Shown here piece after piece: positions 1 through 7,374 of a DNA stretch of 13,432 bases (its first letter is position 1; each line of letters opens with the position of its first letter). The notes under the pieces were generated by a model. It saw only the letters and a program-made list of their open reading frames with translations. It ran no database searches and was not told the DNA's origin. The position numbers and the translations under genes were made by a program. Source of the DNA: an uncultured Propionivibrio sp. (GTDB taxonomy: Bacteria > Pseudomonadota > Gammaproteobacteria > Burkholderiales > Rhodocyclaceae). Location: contig CALHZD010000085.1 of assembly GCA_938040985.1 (NCBI GenBank), positions 1-13,432 on the forward strand. The letters are read 5' to 3'.

Positions 1-290
1 AATACGCTCCGGTTATTTTTGGGATGCGTCTGAGTGGTTATTTGAGCGAGATGGCGGCGGATGGTTTTCGGACTGCATTCATATTGTTCCGCGAGCTGTG
101 CGGCGGTCTATTTACCGTCGCCGACGTCGATGATGAAGCGCCGTTCCGCTTGACCTGTTTTGAGCCGCAAAAAGCATTTTTTGCGTCCAGAGGTTTTGAG
201 CTCCTGAAGGCCTTGCAGCGTAAGGCCTTCAGAGATGTTCAGCATGCGTTTTTTGGGAATGGTGGAATGGGGCCGACACCCGCATGGCAT
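1..290 (-). pseudogene. decayed transposase fragment (helix-turn-helix part), truncated by window edge
   Basis: Read on the minus strand, 290-108 is open for 60 codons, ends at a TAG, and stays open in the same frame to the window edge. The residues after the stop, TAAQLAEQYECSPKTIRRHL, look like the helix-turn-helix found in the N-terminal half of several DDE transposases, where a 'GKQT..QLA..Y..S..TI.R.L' pattern is common. The TAG sits exactly where that pattern has Gln, so a CAG-to-TAG change would explain it. The upstream part, where a zinc ribbon would be expected, is not recognisable and may be frameshifted. No terminal inverted repeats were found, and the C-terminal DDE domain would lie outside the window. 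The family assignment is from memory of the motif, not a search. Confidence 0.4.
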
Positions 291-386
291 GCAGACTCAC
301 GTCGATTGACATGCGTCCCAAGCCCGAAAAAAGCGGAAAGATGATGCGCCACAATGCAGTGCGCTCATCGGTTTACCGTTTAGTTC

Positions 387-405
387 AAAAGGCGAGCCGC
401 CTTTT
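387..405. terminator. palindromic rho-independent terminator-like hairpin
   Basis: AAAAGGCG, loop AGC, CGCCTTTT: a perfect 8-bp stem with a 3-nt loop. The stem itself ends in TTTT on either strand, and the plus strand continues CTTT, so it could work in both directions. It lies about 120 nt beyond the pxpA stop codon on the minus strand, the natural place to end the pxpBCA transcript. A second hairpin without a U-tract, GATGGC-gaaata-GCCATC, is at 429-446, between this one and pxpA. Nothing else was recognised in 345-523. Confidence 0.6.
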
Positions 406-523
406 CTTTCCTGTAGCGTTCAATGTTTGATGGCGAAATAGCCATCGTTCCCGGCAGACAAGAACAGCGTACAACCCATGCCCGACGAATTCAGGCGCTC
501 ATAATCGCCCCAAAAACCGCATA

Positions 524-1318
524 TCAGGCCGCCAGTTCGGGGATCGTGACGAGCGTATAGCCTGCTTTCGTCAGCCCATCGCGGATCGCCTGGGCAACCG
601 CCACAGCTTCGGCGTTGTCGCCATGCACGCAGATGCTCTGCGGATTGACCGGAATACGCTTGCCGTTGATCGAAATCAGCGCGTTTTCCTCAACCATGCG
701 CAGCACATGGGCGAAGCTGGCTTCGGCGCCGTGAATCATTGCGCCCGGCTGGCTGCGCGGCACCAGATTGCCGTCATCGAGATAAGCGCGGTCGGCAAAA
801 ATTTCTTCGACGATCTTCAGGCCGATTTCTTTGCCGGCCAGCGCCATCTGCGAAGCGGCCGGCGCGAGCAGGATCAGCGAGGGGTCGAGACGATGCACCG
901 CACGCGCCACCGCATCGGCCACCTTGCGGTCGGCGCTGGCGATGTTGCTCAGCGCACCGTGCGGCTTGACGTGCGTCACCTTGCTGCCCTGGGCGCGCGC
1001 GCAGGCATCCAGCGCACCGATCTGGTAGATGAGCATGGCCTCAAGTTCGGGCGCCGGAATATCCATGCGCCGTCGGCCAAAACCCTGCAAATCCGGAAAT
1101 GAAGGATGCGCGCCGATACTGACGCCATTCTTCCTGGCGCGCTCGACGGTCTGCGTCATCACCAGCGGATCGCCGGCATGGTAACCGCAGGCTACGTTCG
1201 CCGAATTGACGATGCCGAGCATGGCGGCGTCGCCGGCCATGACCCAGGCGCCAAAGCTTTCGCCCAGATCAGAATTCAGATTGAGTTTTTTCGTCGTATT
1301 TTGGGTCATGTCCTTCAT
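524..1318 (-). CDS. pxpA: 5-oxoprolinase subunit A (LamB/YcsF family)
   Basis: A 264-aa protein of the LamB/YcsF family. PxpA works with PxpB and PxpC as the prokaryotic ATP-dependent 5-oxoprolinase that opens 5-oxoproline (pyroglutamate) to glutamate in the cytoplasm. Family motifs are visible in order: LNSDLGESFG near the N-terminus, NVACGYHAGDP, GAHPSFPD, VTHVKPHGAL, FADRAYLDDGNLVPR, and ICVHGD near the C-terminus. These supply the His, Asp and Glu residues typical of this TIM-barrel-like hydrolase group. The first ATG (1318) has AGGAGA six bases upstream. A second ATG four codons in also has a purine-rich leader, so MTQNTTKK is an alternative start. It is 43 bp downstream of pxpC and is the last gene of the operon. 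The order B-C-A differs from the A-first order in some genomes. Confidence 0.93.
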   Translation of the reverse strand: MKDMTQNTTKKLNLNSDLGESFGAWVMAGDAAMLGIVNSANVACGYHAGDPLVMTQTVERARKNGVSIGAHPSFPDLQGFGRRRMDIPAPELEAMLIYQIGALDACARAQGSKVTHVKPHGALSNIASADRKVADAVARAVHRLDPSLILLAPAASQMALAGKEIGLKIVEEIFADRAYLDDGNLVPRSQPGAMIHGAEASFAHVLRMVEENALISINGKRIPVNPQSICVHGDNAEAVAVAQAIRDGLTKAGYTLVTIPELAA

Positions 1319-1361
1319 GTCCTTCTCCTGAATGATTTTTGCAAGGAATGCAGTGTTCGGC

Positions 1362-2387
1362 TCAGCAGCCCGCTCCGCTCACCATCTCGATGGTCGCCGC
1401 CCACATCCGCCACTGCGCTTCCTGCGCGGCGCGCGCCTGGGCCGCCTGCGCGGCATCCACTGCGGCAAAACGCAACGCCTGCCCCGGCCGAACCTGCGCC
1501 AGACGCGGCAGATCGGCGGAAATCACCGTGGCGATTTTTGGATAACCGCCGACCGTCTGGCAATCGGCCAGCAGGATGATCGGCTGGCCATTGCCCGGCA
1601 CCTGGATGACGCCGGGCGCAACGCCGTCGGAAACGATATCGGCCAGCGCCGGCTCACGATGCACGAGCGCCTTGCCTTCCAGCCGCATGCCCATACGGTC
1701 GCTCTGCGTCGTCGCCCGATATTCGCCGTCAAGCAGATCCGCAATCGAGGCCGCCGTGAAATGGTCGTCCTGCGGACCGAGGATGACGCGAATCGGGCCT
1801 TCGGCGTGCGCCCAGGGCGAAGCGACAAAATGGCATTCCTCTCCGCCGGCCCCACCACATTCTTCCGGCGACAGGACAGCGCAGGGAATCTGTGCATCCA
1901 GCGTCAGCGGCACACCGATTTCGGCGCGCTGATAGGTCGAACGGCTGCCTAGCTGCACGGGCGTGGCAAAACCGCCGGAAACGGCGACATAGGCTACGCC
2001 GCCGGGCAAAAAACCCACATGCAACTCATCCCCCGCTTCCAGCGTAACGCTTTGCCAGGCGGGGATTTCAAACGCTTCGCCATCGGCGCGCACCAAGGTC
2101 GCGCTCAAATCGCCGCTCAACGCAAAGCGCACCGGCCCGCGCCGGACAGCCAGCTTCGGCCCGGCGGCGCGCACCTCAATACAGGCGGCCTGCGCCGGAT
2201 TCCCCGCCAGCGCATTGGCGCAGCGCGCGAGCATGGGATCAAGGCAGCCGGAAACAGCGATGCCCATGTGGCGAAAACCCAGCCGCCCCAAATCCTGAAT
2301 GCTGTTGGCGATACCGGCATCGACCACTTCAACCCGACCGTTCATCACTTCATCCGGCTTCTCTGCGCCCCGTGCGTCCATCGTCAT
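1362..2387 (-). CDS. pxpC: 5-oxoprolinase subunit C (KipA/AHS2 family)
   Basis: A 341-aa protein of the KipA/AHS2 family, related to the biotin-dependent carboxyltransferase domain of urea amidolyase. In bacteria it is the C subunit of 5-oxoprolinase. Visible family features are VVDAGIANSIQDLGRLGFRH and GIAVSGCLDP at the N-terminus, GGVAYVAVSGGF and the LGSRSTY block in the middle, VIQVPGNGQPIILLADCQT, and VGGYPKIATVISADLPRL near the C-terminus. Its ATG overlaps the pxpB TGA as ATGA, with AAGGGAG upstream, so translation is probably coupled. A second in-frame ATG lies two codons downstream. The C-terminal tail is Ala/Gln-rich (AAQAAQARAAQEAQ). Annotations such as 'urea amidolyase-related' or 'allophanate hydrolase subunit 2' refer to the same family, and the presence of pxpA and pxpB favours oxoprolinase. 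Confidence 0.92.
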   Translation of the reverse strand: MTMDARGAEKPDEVMNGRVEVVDAGIANSIQDLGRLGFRHMGIAVSGCLDPMLARCANALAGNPAQAACIEVRAAGPKLAVRRGPVRFALSGDLSATLVRADGEAFEIPAWQSVTLEAGDELHVGFLPGGVAYVAVSGGFATPVQLGSRSTYQRAEIGVPLTLDAQIPCAVLSPEECGGAGGEECHFVASPWAHAEGPIRVILGPQDDHFTAASIADLLDGEYRATTQSDRMGMRLEGKALVHREPALADIVSDGVAPGVIQVPGNGQPIILLADCQTVGGYPKIATVISADLPRLAQVRPGQALRFAAVDAAQAAQARAAQEAQWRMWAATIEMVSGAGC

Positions 2388-3139
2388 TCTCCCTTGATCA
2401 ACAGGCTTTCGCGCGCCAGTTCTCCGCGCAGCGCCGCCGCTTCCAGCCGCTCAAACTCGGCGCGGTCGACAGCGCGCCAGTTAACGCGGTCGCCCGCCGC
2501 CAGCAGGGACGGCGCCGCTTCCTCCCGCACCGAGAACATGGGGACGGGCGTCCTTCCCAGCAGCCGCCAGCCGCCGGGGCTTTCCCACGGATAGACCGCG
2601 CACATGGCGCCGGCAATCGCCAGCGAGCGCGCCGGCAACGCCTTGCGCGGCGAGGACAGGCGCGGCATTTCGAGCGCGGCCGGCAACCCGCCCATATAAG
2701 GGAATCCCGGCATGAAGCCGATCATGTAGACCTGAAAGGTCGTTGCCGTCATCAGATCAATCACCGCATTGCGCGCCATCCCCTTCGCCTGCGCCAAATC
2801 ATCGAGATCAAGCGCAAAATCAGCATCGAAGCAGACGGGAATCGACCAGCGCCGCCCTTCTCGGCTGACGGCCTGCGCTGTCTGCGCCAGCGACAGCAAC
2901 GCCTCGCCAAGCGCCGGCCCTTCGCTGCGCGCTGGGTCGTAATGTACGGTCAGGGATCGGAAGGTCGGCACGATGTCGACGATGCCGGCGAATACGCCAT
3001 CGTGCGGCGCGTCTTTCAAGGCATCAAGCAGGCCGAGCACGCGTGCGTACAGGGCTGGGTCGATACGGTTGCCGAATTCGACCGTCCAGGCGGTGTCGCC
3101 CAGTGGCAGCAGTTTGAGTGTTGATACAGATTCATCCAT
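2384..3139 (-). CDS. pxpB: 5-oxoprolinase subunit B (KipI/AHS1 family)
   Basis: A 251-aa protein of the KipI/AHS1 family, the B subunit of the PxpABC 5-oxoprolinase. In Bacillus the homologue KipI was first described as an inhibitor of the sporulation kinase KinA. Motifs seen are LLPLGDTAWTVEFG at the N-terminus, VPTFRSLTVHYDP, then the family signature MIGFMPGFPYMGGLP and the C-terminal SPGGWRLLGRTPVPMF. The first ATG (3139) has only a weak GGAA leader, and no better in-frame start precedes the conserved LPLGD block. It follows an AT-rich 159-bp gap after the L,D-transpeptidase gene, so it may have its own promoter there. It overlaps pxpC by four bases. Confidence 0.92.
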   Translation of the reverse strand: MDESVSTLKLLPLGDTAWTVEFGNRIDPALYARVLGLLDALKDAPHDGVFAGIVDIVPTFRSLTVHYDPARSEGPALGEALLSLAQTAQAVSREGRRWSIPVCFDADFALDLDDLAQAKGMARNAVIDLMTATTFQVYMIGFMPGFPYMGGLPAALEMPRLSSPRKALPARSLAIAGAMCAVYPWESPGGWRLLGRTPVPMFSVREEAAPSLLAAGDRVNWRAVDRAEFERLEAAALRGELARESLLIKGE

Positions 3140-3268
3140 AAGATTTTTATTCCAGAAAATTCAAGCTTTCGCCTGGGGCGCCGTTAAATAGTATGCCTTG
3201 CATTTAAATGTTCTTTAAAAATTAGTAAAGATAACGAGAAAAAATACGCGCCCATAGGAGGTCTTGCC

Positions 3269-3328
3269 ATGCAAATCTATCCGCGTCCAGGAAACAAATC
3301 ATGGCAAAATTTCGATGCGTGTATTTAA
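3269..3328 (+). CDS. possible 19-aa micro-ORF with a perfect ribosome site (uncertain)
   Basis: On the plus strand a perfect AGGAGG (3256-3261) stands seven bases before an ATG that opens 19 codons (begins MQIYPRPGNK) and ends at TAA. It runs antisense to the last codons of the L,D-transpeptidase gene. An AT-rich stretch with a TTGCAT (3198-3203) lies upstream and could hold a promoter, but no convincing -10 at standard spacing was found. It could be the start of a gene destroyed when the AT-rich segment arrived, a leader peptide, or chance. No family is recognised. Confidence 0.2.
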   Translation: MQIYPRPGNKSWQNFDACI

Positions 3329-3850
3329 TGGCACAAGCTCGTATAGTTCGTCTATCTCGTCGTCCATAACGCTTATGCAGCCATCCGTCCAGTCACCAAA
3401 TTTCAAAAATGCCTTGCCCATATACGAAAACTGATTGGGGATGCCGTGTATTTTGATATCGCCGCCAGGGCTTACGCCACGCGCCTTTGCGCGAGCACGG
3501 TCTGCCGCGTTGGGATAGGATATGCCTAGATTTTTATGAAATCTCGACGCGGCATTTTTGGCGTTAATCGTGTAAATTCCCTCGGGCGTTTTTTTGTCGC
3601 CTTCCTGAAGCTTGTGCCCTTTGGGATTAGCGCCGAGCGCGATTTGATAGCTTTTTAAAACTTCGTCACCACCAAGAACTTCGAGCCTTCGCTCGCTTTT
3701 TATCGCGCGCAAAGACGTGATTTTTTTATCCCTTAAAAGGGTTTTTAATGGCACGTCTTGATTGATCTGCGCCGTGCCAGCTTCACTAAATTTAGCCAGA
3801 TATAACGAACCCACGATTAAAACCAGGGCAAACGTTAAGGCCTTTTGCAT
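3299..3850 (-). CDS. L,D-transpeptidase family protein (YkuD domain), exported
   Basis: A 183-aa protein with an N-terminal hydrophobic segment (residues 4-19, ALTFALVLIVGSLYLA) after a Lys, consistent with export or membrane anchoring. The YkuD catalytic region is clear: IKIHGIP with His135, and DWTDGCISV with Cys158 as the expected nucleophile. The usual SHGCIR form is replaced by TDGCIS, as in YafK-like relatives. The segment KTPEGIYTIN (88-97) is the family's conserved entry block. Such enzymes make or break L,D peptide bonds in periplasmic peptidoglycan. Start: AAGGCGG lies upstream of the ATG, 15 bp after the DUF1445 stop codon. The gene and the following 159 bp are visibly AT-richer than the neighbours (about 40% G+C at 3301-3360), suggesting insertion into the oxoproline cluster by transfer. 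Confidence 0.87.
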   Translation of the reverse strand: MQKALTFALVLIVGSLYLAKFSEAGTAQINQDVPLKTLLRDKKITSLRAIKSERRLEVLGGDEVLKSYQIALGANPKGHKLQEGDKKTPEGIYTINAKNAASRFHKNLGISYPNAADRARAKARGVSPGGDIKIHGIPNQFSYMGKAFLKFGDWTDGCISVMDDEIDELYELVPLNTRIEILP

Positions 3851-3865
3851 TTTCCGCCTTTAAAT

Positions 3866-4705
3866 TCACGCCAGGGAAAGGTCGCTGTTACGCACGTCGG
3901 TGATCAGCATGTAGCCCGGCGCGTGGGTGATGCAGAATTCCGGTGCCATGGCCATAACGACCGCCTGCGGCGTCACCCCGCAGGCCCAGAAGACAGGCAT
4001 TTCGCCGGGAAGGATTTCAACCGCATCGCCAAAATCCGGCCGGTTGATGTCGGTAATGCCGATCTGCGCCGGATCGCCCAGATGCACCGGCGCGCCATGC
4101 ACGGCAGGCACACGCGCGGTGATCTGCACGGCACGGATGGCGTTGGCCGCCGTCATCGGCCGCATCGACACGACCATCGGCCCGTGGAACGGACCGGCCG
4201 GCACGGTCTGGATATTCGTCCGGTACATGGCAACATTCTTGCCCTGACTGACATGGCGCAGTTCAATGCCGCCCTCGATCAGCGCGTGTTCAAAAGAAAA
4301 GGAGCAGCCCAGAACAAAGCTGACCAGATCGTCCCGCCAGTAATCGCGAATATCACTTACCTCCGCCGCCAGTTCGCCGTGCTTCCAGATACGGTAACGC
4401 GGAATATCGGTGCGGATATCGACATCCTCGCCCAGCGTCGGCAGCATCGGATCGCCCGGTTCGGAGACAGCGAGCAGCGGACACGGTTTGGGGTTGCGCT
4501 GGCAAAAACGCAGAAAATCGGTGGCCAGCGCTTCCGGCAGGATCGCCAGATTGCCCTGTGCATAACCGGGCGCCAGGCCACTGGTATGGGAATCCCATTC
4601 GCCGCGGCGAACGGCCAGACGCGCCTCACGTGCATTGGCGAACGCACCGTAATTTGAAGCGCCCGCAGACGGGCAGGAGATTGCTGCGCTTATGTTCGCA
4701 CTCAT
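3866..4705 (-). CDS. putative hydro-lyase, YcsI/DUF1445 family (D-glutamate cyclase-like)
   Basis: A 279-aa protein of the DUF1445/YcsI family. In Bacillus, ycsI sits in the kip operon with the pxp homologues. The mammalian mitochondrial member is a D-glutamate cyclase producing 5-oxo-D-proline, which fits a position beside oxoprolinase. Bacterial members are usually annotated only as 'putative hydro-lyase'. Conserved blocks seen are GLAPGYAQGNLAILP (43-57), FVLGCSFSFEHAL (130-142), MYRTNIQT (160-167), HGAPVHLGDP (203-212), VFWACGVTPQ (238-247) and HAPGYMLITD (261-270). The start at 4705 is chosen because GGAGG (4715-4719) precedes it at good spacing. An ATG 36 bases upstream lacks a ribosome site. 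The L,D-transpeptidase gene follows 15 bp downstream. Family is certain; the reaction is inferred. Confidence 0.88.
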   Translation of the reverse strand: MSANISAAISCPSAGASNYGAFANAREARLAVRRGEWDSHTSGLAPGYAQGNLAILPEALATDFLRFCQRNPKPCPLLAVSEPGDPMLPTLGEDVDIRTDIPRYRIWKHGELAAEVSDIRDYWRDDLVSFVLGCSFSFEHALIEGGIELRHVSQGKNVAMYRTNIQTVPAGPFHGPMVVSMRPMTAANAIRAVQITARVPAVHGAPVHLGDPAQIGITDINRPDFGDAVEILPGEMPVFWACGVTPQAVVMAMAPEFCITHAPGYMLITDVRNSDLSLA

Positions 4706-4990
4706 GGTCGCTTTCCTCCGCAAAAAGCCGTAAAACCTCAAGGCCGCTCAGTGTACAACCATCCCGCCCTACGGGGAATGAAAACTTTCCAGAAAGGAAT
4801 AAAAACCGTCGTATCCGGAACAATGCTGGCCGGCTTGAATGTCGCTGGCGTGACCCGGCTGAAACGCCCACAGGACGCGGGCTACAGGCCGGCCGAAGCC
4901 CGCGTGGAATGGGCCTCTCCGGGGATGCTTTTTCGACATGGGTTTCTCCGGGCAGCATGGGTGCGCATTCCATCCCAGGAATGGCGCCGT

Positions 4991-5102
4991 TCCCGCAGGG
5001 AATACACCTTTCCCGCAGGGAATACACTTTTCCCGCAGGGAATACACTTTTCCCGCAGGGAATACACTTTTCCCGCAGGGACTTTTCCCGCAGGGAATAC
5101 AC
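4991..5102. repeat. tandem array, 20-bp unit with palindromic core
   Basis: The unit is GGGAATACACTTTTCCCGCA. The core TCCCGCAGGG recurs at 4991, 5011, 5031, 5051 and 5071, exactly 20 bp apart, and again at 5086 after a copy that has lost five bases. Each junction forms TTCCC-gca-GGGAA, a 5-bp stem with a 3-nt loop. Copies are nearly identical: only the first has CACC instead of CACT, so the array is recent or homogenised. There are no spacers, so it is not a CRISPR array. A poorly matching copy may precede it near 4970-4990. Confidence 0.92.
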
Positions 5103-5134
5103 GGTGGTGCATCTGCTACGCCTGCTTCGCTGAA

Positions 5135-5214
5135 ACGAATACACCCTTCCCTTAAGAAATACCCACTCCCCGGTAGAGATTGCGCCTTCCCAAAGGGAAA
5201 CGGAACCCTGCCTG
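5135..5214. repeat. decayed continuation of the 20-bp tandem array
   Basis: After an unrelated stretch of about 32 bp, four more segments keep an exact 20-bp register: ACGAATACACCCTTCCCTTA (5135), AGAAATACCCACTCCCCGGT (5155), AGAGATTGCGCCTTCCCAAA (5175) and GGGAAACGGAACCCTGCCTG (5195). The third-fourth junction remakes the palindrome as TTCCC-aaa-GGGAA (5187-5199), with the arms kept and the loop changed. This looks like an older, eroded part of the same array. Confidence 0.55.
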
Positions 5215-5343
5215 TAAATCCCTTGAACCTTGCGGACCCGCCCGCAGCGGCCTCACGCGGAGAACATACGCCGGCACACGCCGGCCGGAGCAATGGCAGC
5301 CGCCCGCCATCGCCATCAACGGCGGCACACGGTCGGCGAAATG

Positions 5344-6642
5344 TCAGCCATCCATGTGCTGCGGCAGCCAGCCGACAATGTCGGGAACAAAATAGATCAG
5401 CAGCACGGCAACCACCATCAGCATGAACATCGGGAAAGTGTGCCGTGCAATGAACGCAATATCCTTTCGGGTCATTCCTTGCAGCACGAAGAGGTTAAAG
5501 CCCACCGGCGGCGTAATCTGCGCCATCTCAACGATCAGCACGACAAAAATACCGAACCAGACAAGATCAATCTGCATCGCTTCAATGGTCGGCAGCAGGA
5601 CGCCCATCGTCAGCACGACCATGGAAATGCCATCGAGGAAACACCCCAGCAGGATGAAAAACACCGTCAGCGCAAGAATCAGCGCAAATGGCGAAAGATT
5701 CAGGCTAACGATCCACTCCGCCACATGTCGGGGCAGGCCGATGTAGCCCATCGACAAGGTCAGAAAAGCGGCCCCGAACAAAATCATCGCAATCATGCAA
5801 TACAGGCGCGTGCCGCTGAGCAGGCTTTCGATGAAGGTCTTCCAGCTCAGATCGCCCTGCACGGCAGCCACTGCCAGAGAGCCGACCACGCCGAGCGCCG
5901 CGGCTTCGGTCGCCGTAGCGATGCCGGTGTAGATTGAGCCGAGAACGGCAAGAATCAGCGAGACGGCCGGCAGCAAGTGCCGGGAAGCGGCAAGCTTCTG
6001 CCGGAAACCCATCGTCTGATCCGGCGCCGGCACCTTATCCGGGTTGAACAGCGCCCAGAGCATCGTGTACCCCATAAACAGGCCGGCCAGCACGACCCCC
6101 GGCAAAATCCCGGCAATGAACAGTTTGGCAATCGACACATTCGCCATGACGCCATATACGATCATGGTAATCGACGGCGGAATCAATAAACCCAGCGTAC
6201 CGGCGCCCGCCAGCGTGCCGATCGAAATCGAGTCGGGATAACCGCGCTTCCTGAGTTCCGGCAGCGTCATCTTGCCGATCGTCGCACAGGTTGCCGCCGA
6301 TGAGCCGGATACCGCCGCGAAGATCGTGCAGCCGATGATGTTTGCGTGAAGCAGTCGCCCCGGCAGTCTATCCAGCCAGGGCGAAAGCCCCTTGAACATG
6401 TCCTCGGAAAGCCGCGTGCGGAAAAGGATTTCTCCCATCCAGATAAACAGCGGCAGAGCGGTCAGCGTCCACGACGAAGAGGACCCCCAGATGGTCATGA
6501 CCATACTGTCGCCCACGGGACGATCGGTAAACAGCGCCATGCCGATCCAGGCGACCCCGATCAGCGTCAGCCCAATCCAGACGCCACAACCCAGGAGGGC
6601 GAACAGGGCCAGAATAAGAAAAGCGGTGACATAAAATTCCAT
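5344..6642 (-). CDS. dctM: TRAP transporter large permease (DctM family)
   Basis: A 432-aa, strongly hydrophobic protein with about a dozen membrane segments. It is the large channel subunit of a tripartite ATP-independent periplasmic transporter, driven by an ion gradient. DctM features seen are PLFIWMGEILFRT, the FAAVSGSSAATCATIG block, MTLPELRKRGYP followed by GTLAGAGTLGLLIPPSI, LFIAGILPGVV, GIATATEAAALGV in the second half, GCFLDGISMVVLT, and the C-terminal AQITPPVGFNLFVLQG. These match the two inverted halves of the family at its normal length. The start has GGAG upstream and follows the dctQ stop by 15 bp. The minus-strand neighbourhood (DUF1445, PxpABC) suggests a pyroglutamate-like carboxylate as substrate, but that is context only. 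Confidence 0.95.
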   Translation of the reverse strand: MEFYVTAFLILALFALLGCGVWIGLTLIGVAWIGMALFTDRPVGDSMVMTIWGSSSSWTLTALPLFIWMGEILFRTRLSEDMFKGLSPWLDRLPGRLLHANIIGCTIFAAVSGSSAATCATIGKMTLPELRKRGYPDSISIGTLAGAGTLGLLIPPSITMIVYGVMANVSIAKLFIAGILPGVVLAGLFMGYTMLWALFNPDKVPAPDQTMGFRQKLAASRHLLPAVSLILAVLGSIYTGIATATEAAALGVVGSLAVAAVQGDLSWKTFIESLLSGTRLYCMIAMILFGAAFLTLSMGYIGLPRHVAEWIVSLNLSPFALILALTVFFILLGCFLDGISMVVLTMGVLLPTIEAMQIDLVWFGIFVVLIVEMAQITPPVGFNLFVLQGMTRKDIAFIARHTFPMFMLMVVAVLLIYFVPDIVGWLPQHMDG

Positions 6643-6657
6643 GAAACGCTCCGCCCC

Positions 6658-7224
6658 TCATTCGGTATGCGGCAGTTCGGCGTCGCAGGCCGTGCGCGTC
6701 ATGTCATTCTCCGCACCTTTTTCCGTTTCACTCCCGGCCGTATCTGCGGTTTTTCTCCCCGTCGCCAGATCGAACAGTTCGGCGGCGAACGCCAGTCCCA
6801 GCAGCGCACTGCCGGCCGCCATGCCGATCTGCGGAATCCACAGGGGCGTTGCATCGAGGCCGGGCGAAATATCGTTGAACAGAAACGATTGGCGCACCAG
6901 CCGAACCGCATACCAGGTCAGCAGGACGGCGACCGCCAGCGCCACAACATGGCAAAAGAGATCGAGCCGGCGGCGTCCCCAATCGGGCAGGCGGTTAAGC
7001 AAAAGCGTCACGCGGATATGCTCGCCGCGCCGCAGTGTCGCCCCCAGCGACAGGAAAGCCGCAACGGCCATACAGTAACCGGCGTAGGCATCCGCACCCG
7101 GCAACGCCAATGCGGGCAGCAAGCGCCCCACAATACTCGACAGCACCGAAAGCAGCGTCAGGACCATGAAGATCCCGGCCAATCCGCCCGCAAACTGGAA
7201 AAGCCGATCAATAAAAATTCGCAT
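6658..7224 (-). CDS. dctQ: TRAP transporter small permease (DctQ family)
   Basis: A small membrane subunit, 188 aa from the chosen start MRIFIDRL, with four predicted hydrophobic segments. These are GLAGIFMVLTLLSVLSSIVG, AYAGYCMAVAAFLSLGATL, VVALAVAVLLTWYAV and IGMAAGSALLGLAFAAEL. Between the second and third is the family's RRGEHIRVTLLLNRLP. Neither the chosen ATG nor the upstream ATG at 7260 (which adds 12 residues) has a clear ribosome site. I prefer the shorter form because it starts just before the first membrane helix. The hydrophilic C-terminal tail (RKTADTAGSETEKGAEND) is unremarkable. About 150 bp separate it from dctP. The region around the dctP stop can fold (CAAGAA at 7356 with TTCTTG at 7379), which may lower permease expression relative to the binding protein. 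Confidence 0.87.
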   Translation of the reverse strand: MRIFIDRLFQFAGGLAGIFMVLTLLSVLSSIVGRLLPALALPGADAYAGYCMAVAAFLSLGATLRRGEHIRVTLLLNRLPDWGRRRLDLFCHVVALAVAVLLTWYAVRLVRQSFLFNDISPGLDATPLWIPQIGMAAGSALLGLAFAAELFDLATGRKTADTAGSETEKGAENDMTRTACDAELPHTE

Positions 7225-7374
7225 GAAATGTCGAAAAAATGTTGGGAGACGCCTGCACATCAAAAAGAAGCCGAAGCAGCCGCAACACGCCCTCGGCGCG
7301 GTGCGGATGCCTCATCGAACCGCATTTGCAAAAATTCGCGAAAGAAAGCGGGCTGCAAGAAACGCCGGCGGCGG

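Larger units (their letters stand above)
4742..5343. other. long intergenic gap holding a palindromic tandem array and hairpins
   Basis: About 640 bp separate the dctM stop from the DUF1445 start on the same strand. The gap holds the 20-bp tandem array at 4991-5102, its decayed extension to about 5214, and a GC-rich hairpin GCCGGC-acac-GCCGGC at 5270-5285 just past dctM that lacks a U-tract. Several reading frames stay open on both strands only because the 20-bp unit contains no stop codon in any frame, so I call no gene here. For a DUF1445 promoter, a TACACT-like -10 is visible on the minus strand at 4755-4750, but no good -35 was found. Confidence 0.6.

Noticed and set aside
429..446. GATGGC..GCCATC hairpin as the pxpA terminator
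   Set aside because: It has no U-tract on either strand. The hairpin at 387-405 is a much better candidate.
4991..5102. CRISPR array
   Set aside because: The repeats are directly adjacent with no unique spacers, and no cas gene is present.
4626..5426. Several overlapping open frames on both strands across the tandem array
   Set aside because: The 20-bp unit has no stop codon in any frame on either strand, so the array is open everywhere. The predicted peptides are rotating repeats of the same sequence with no domain.
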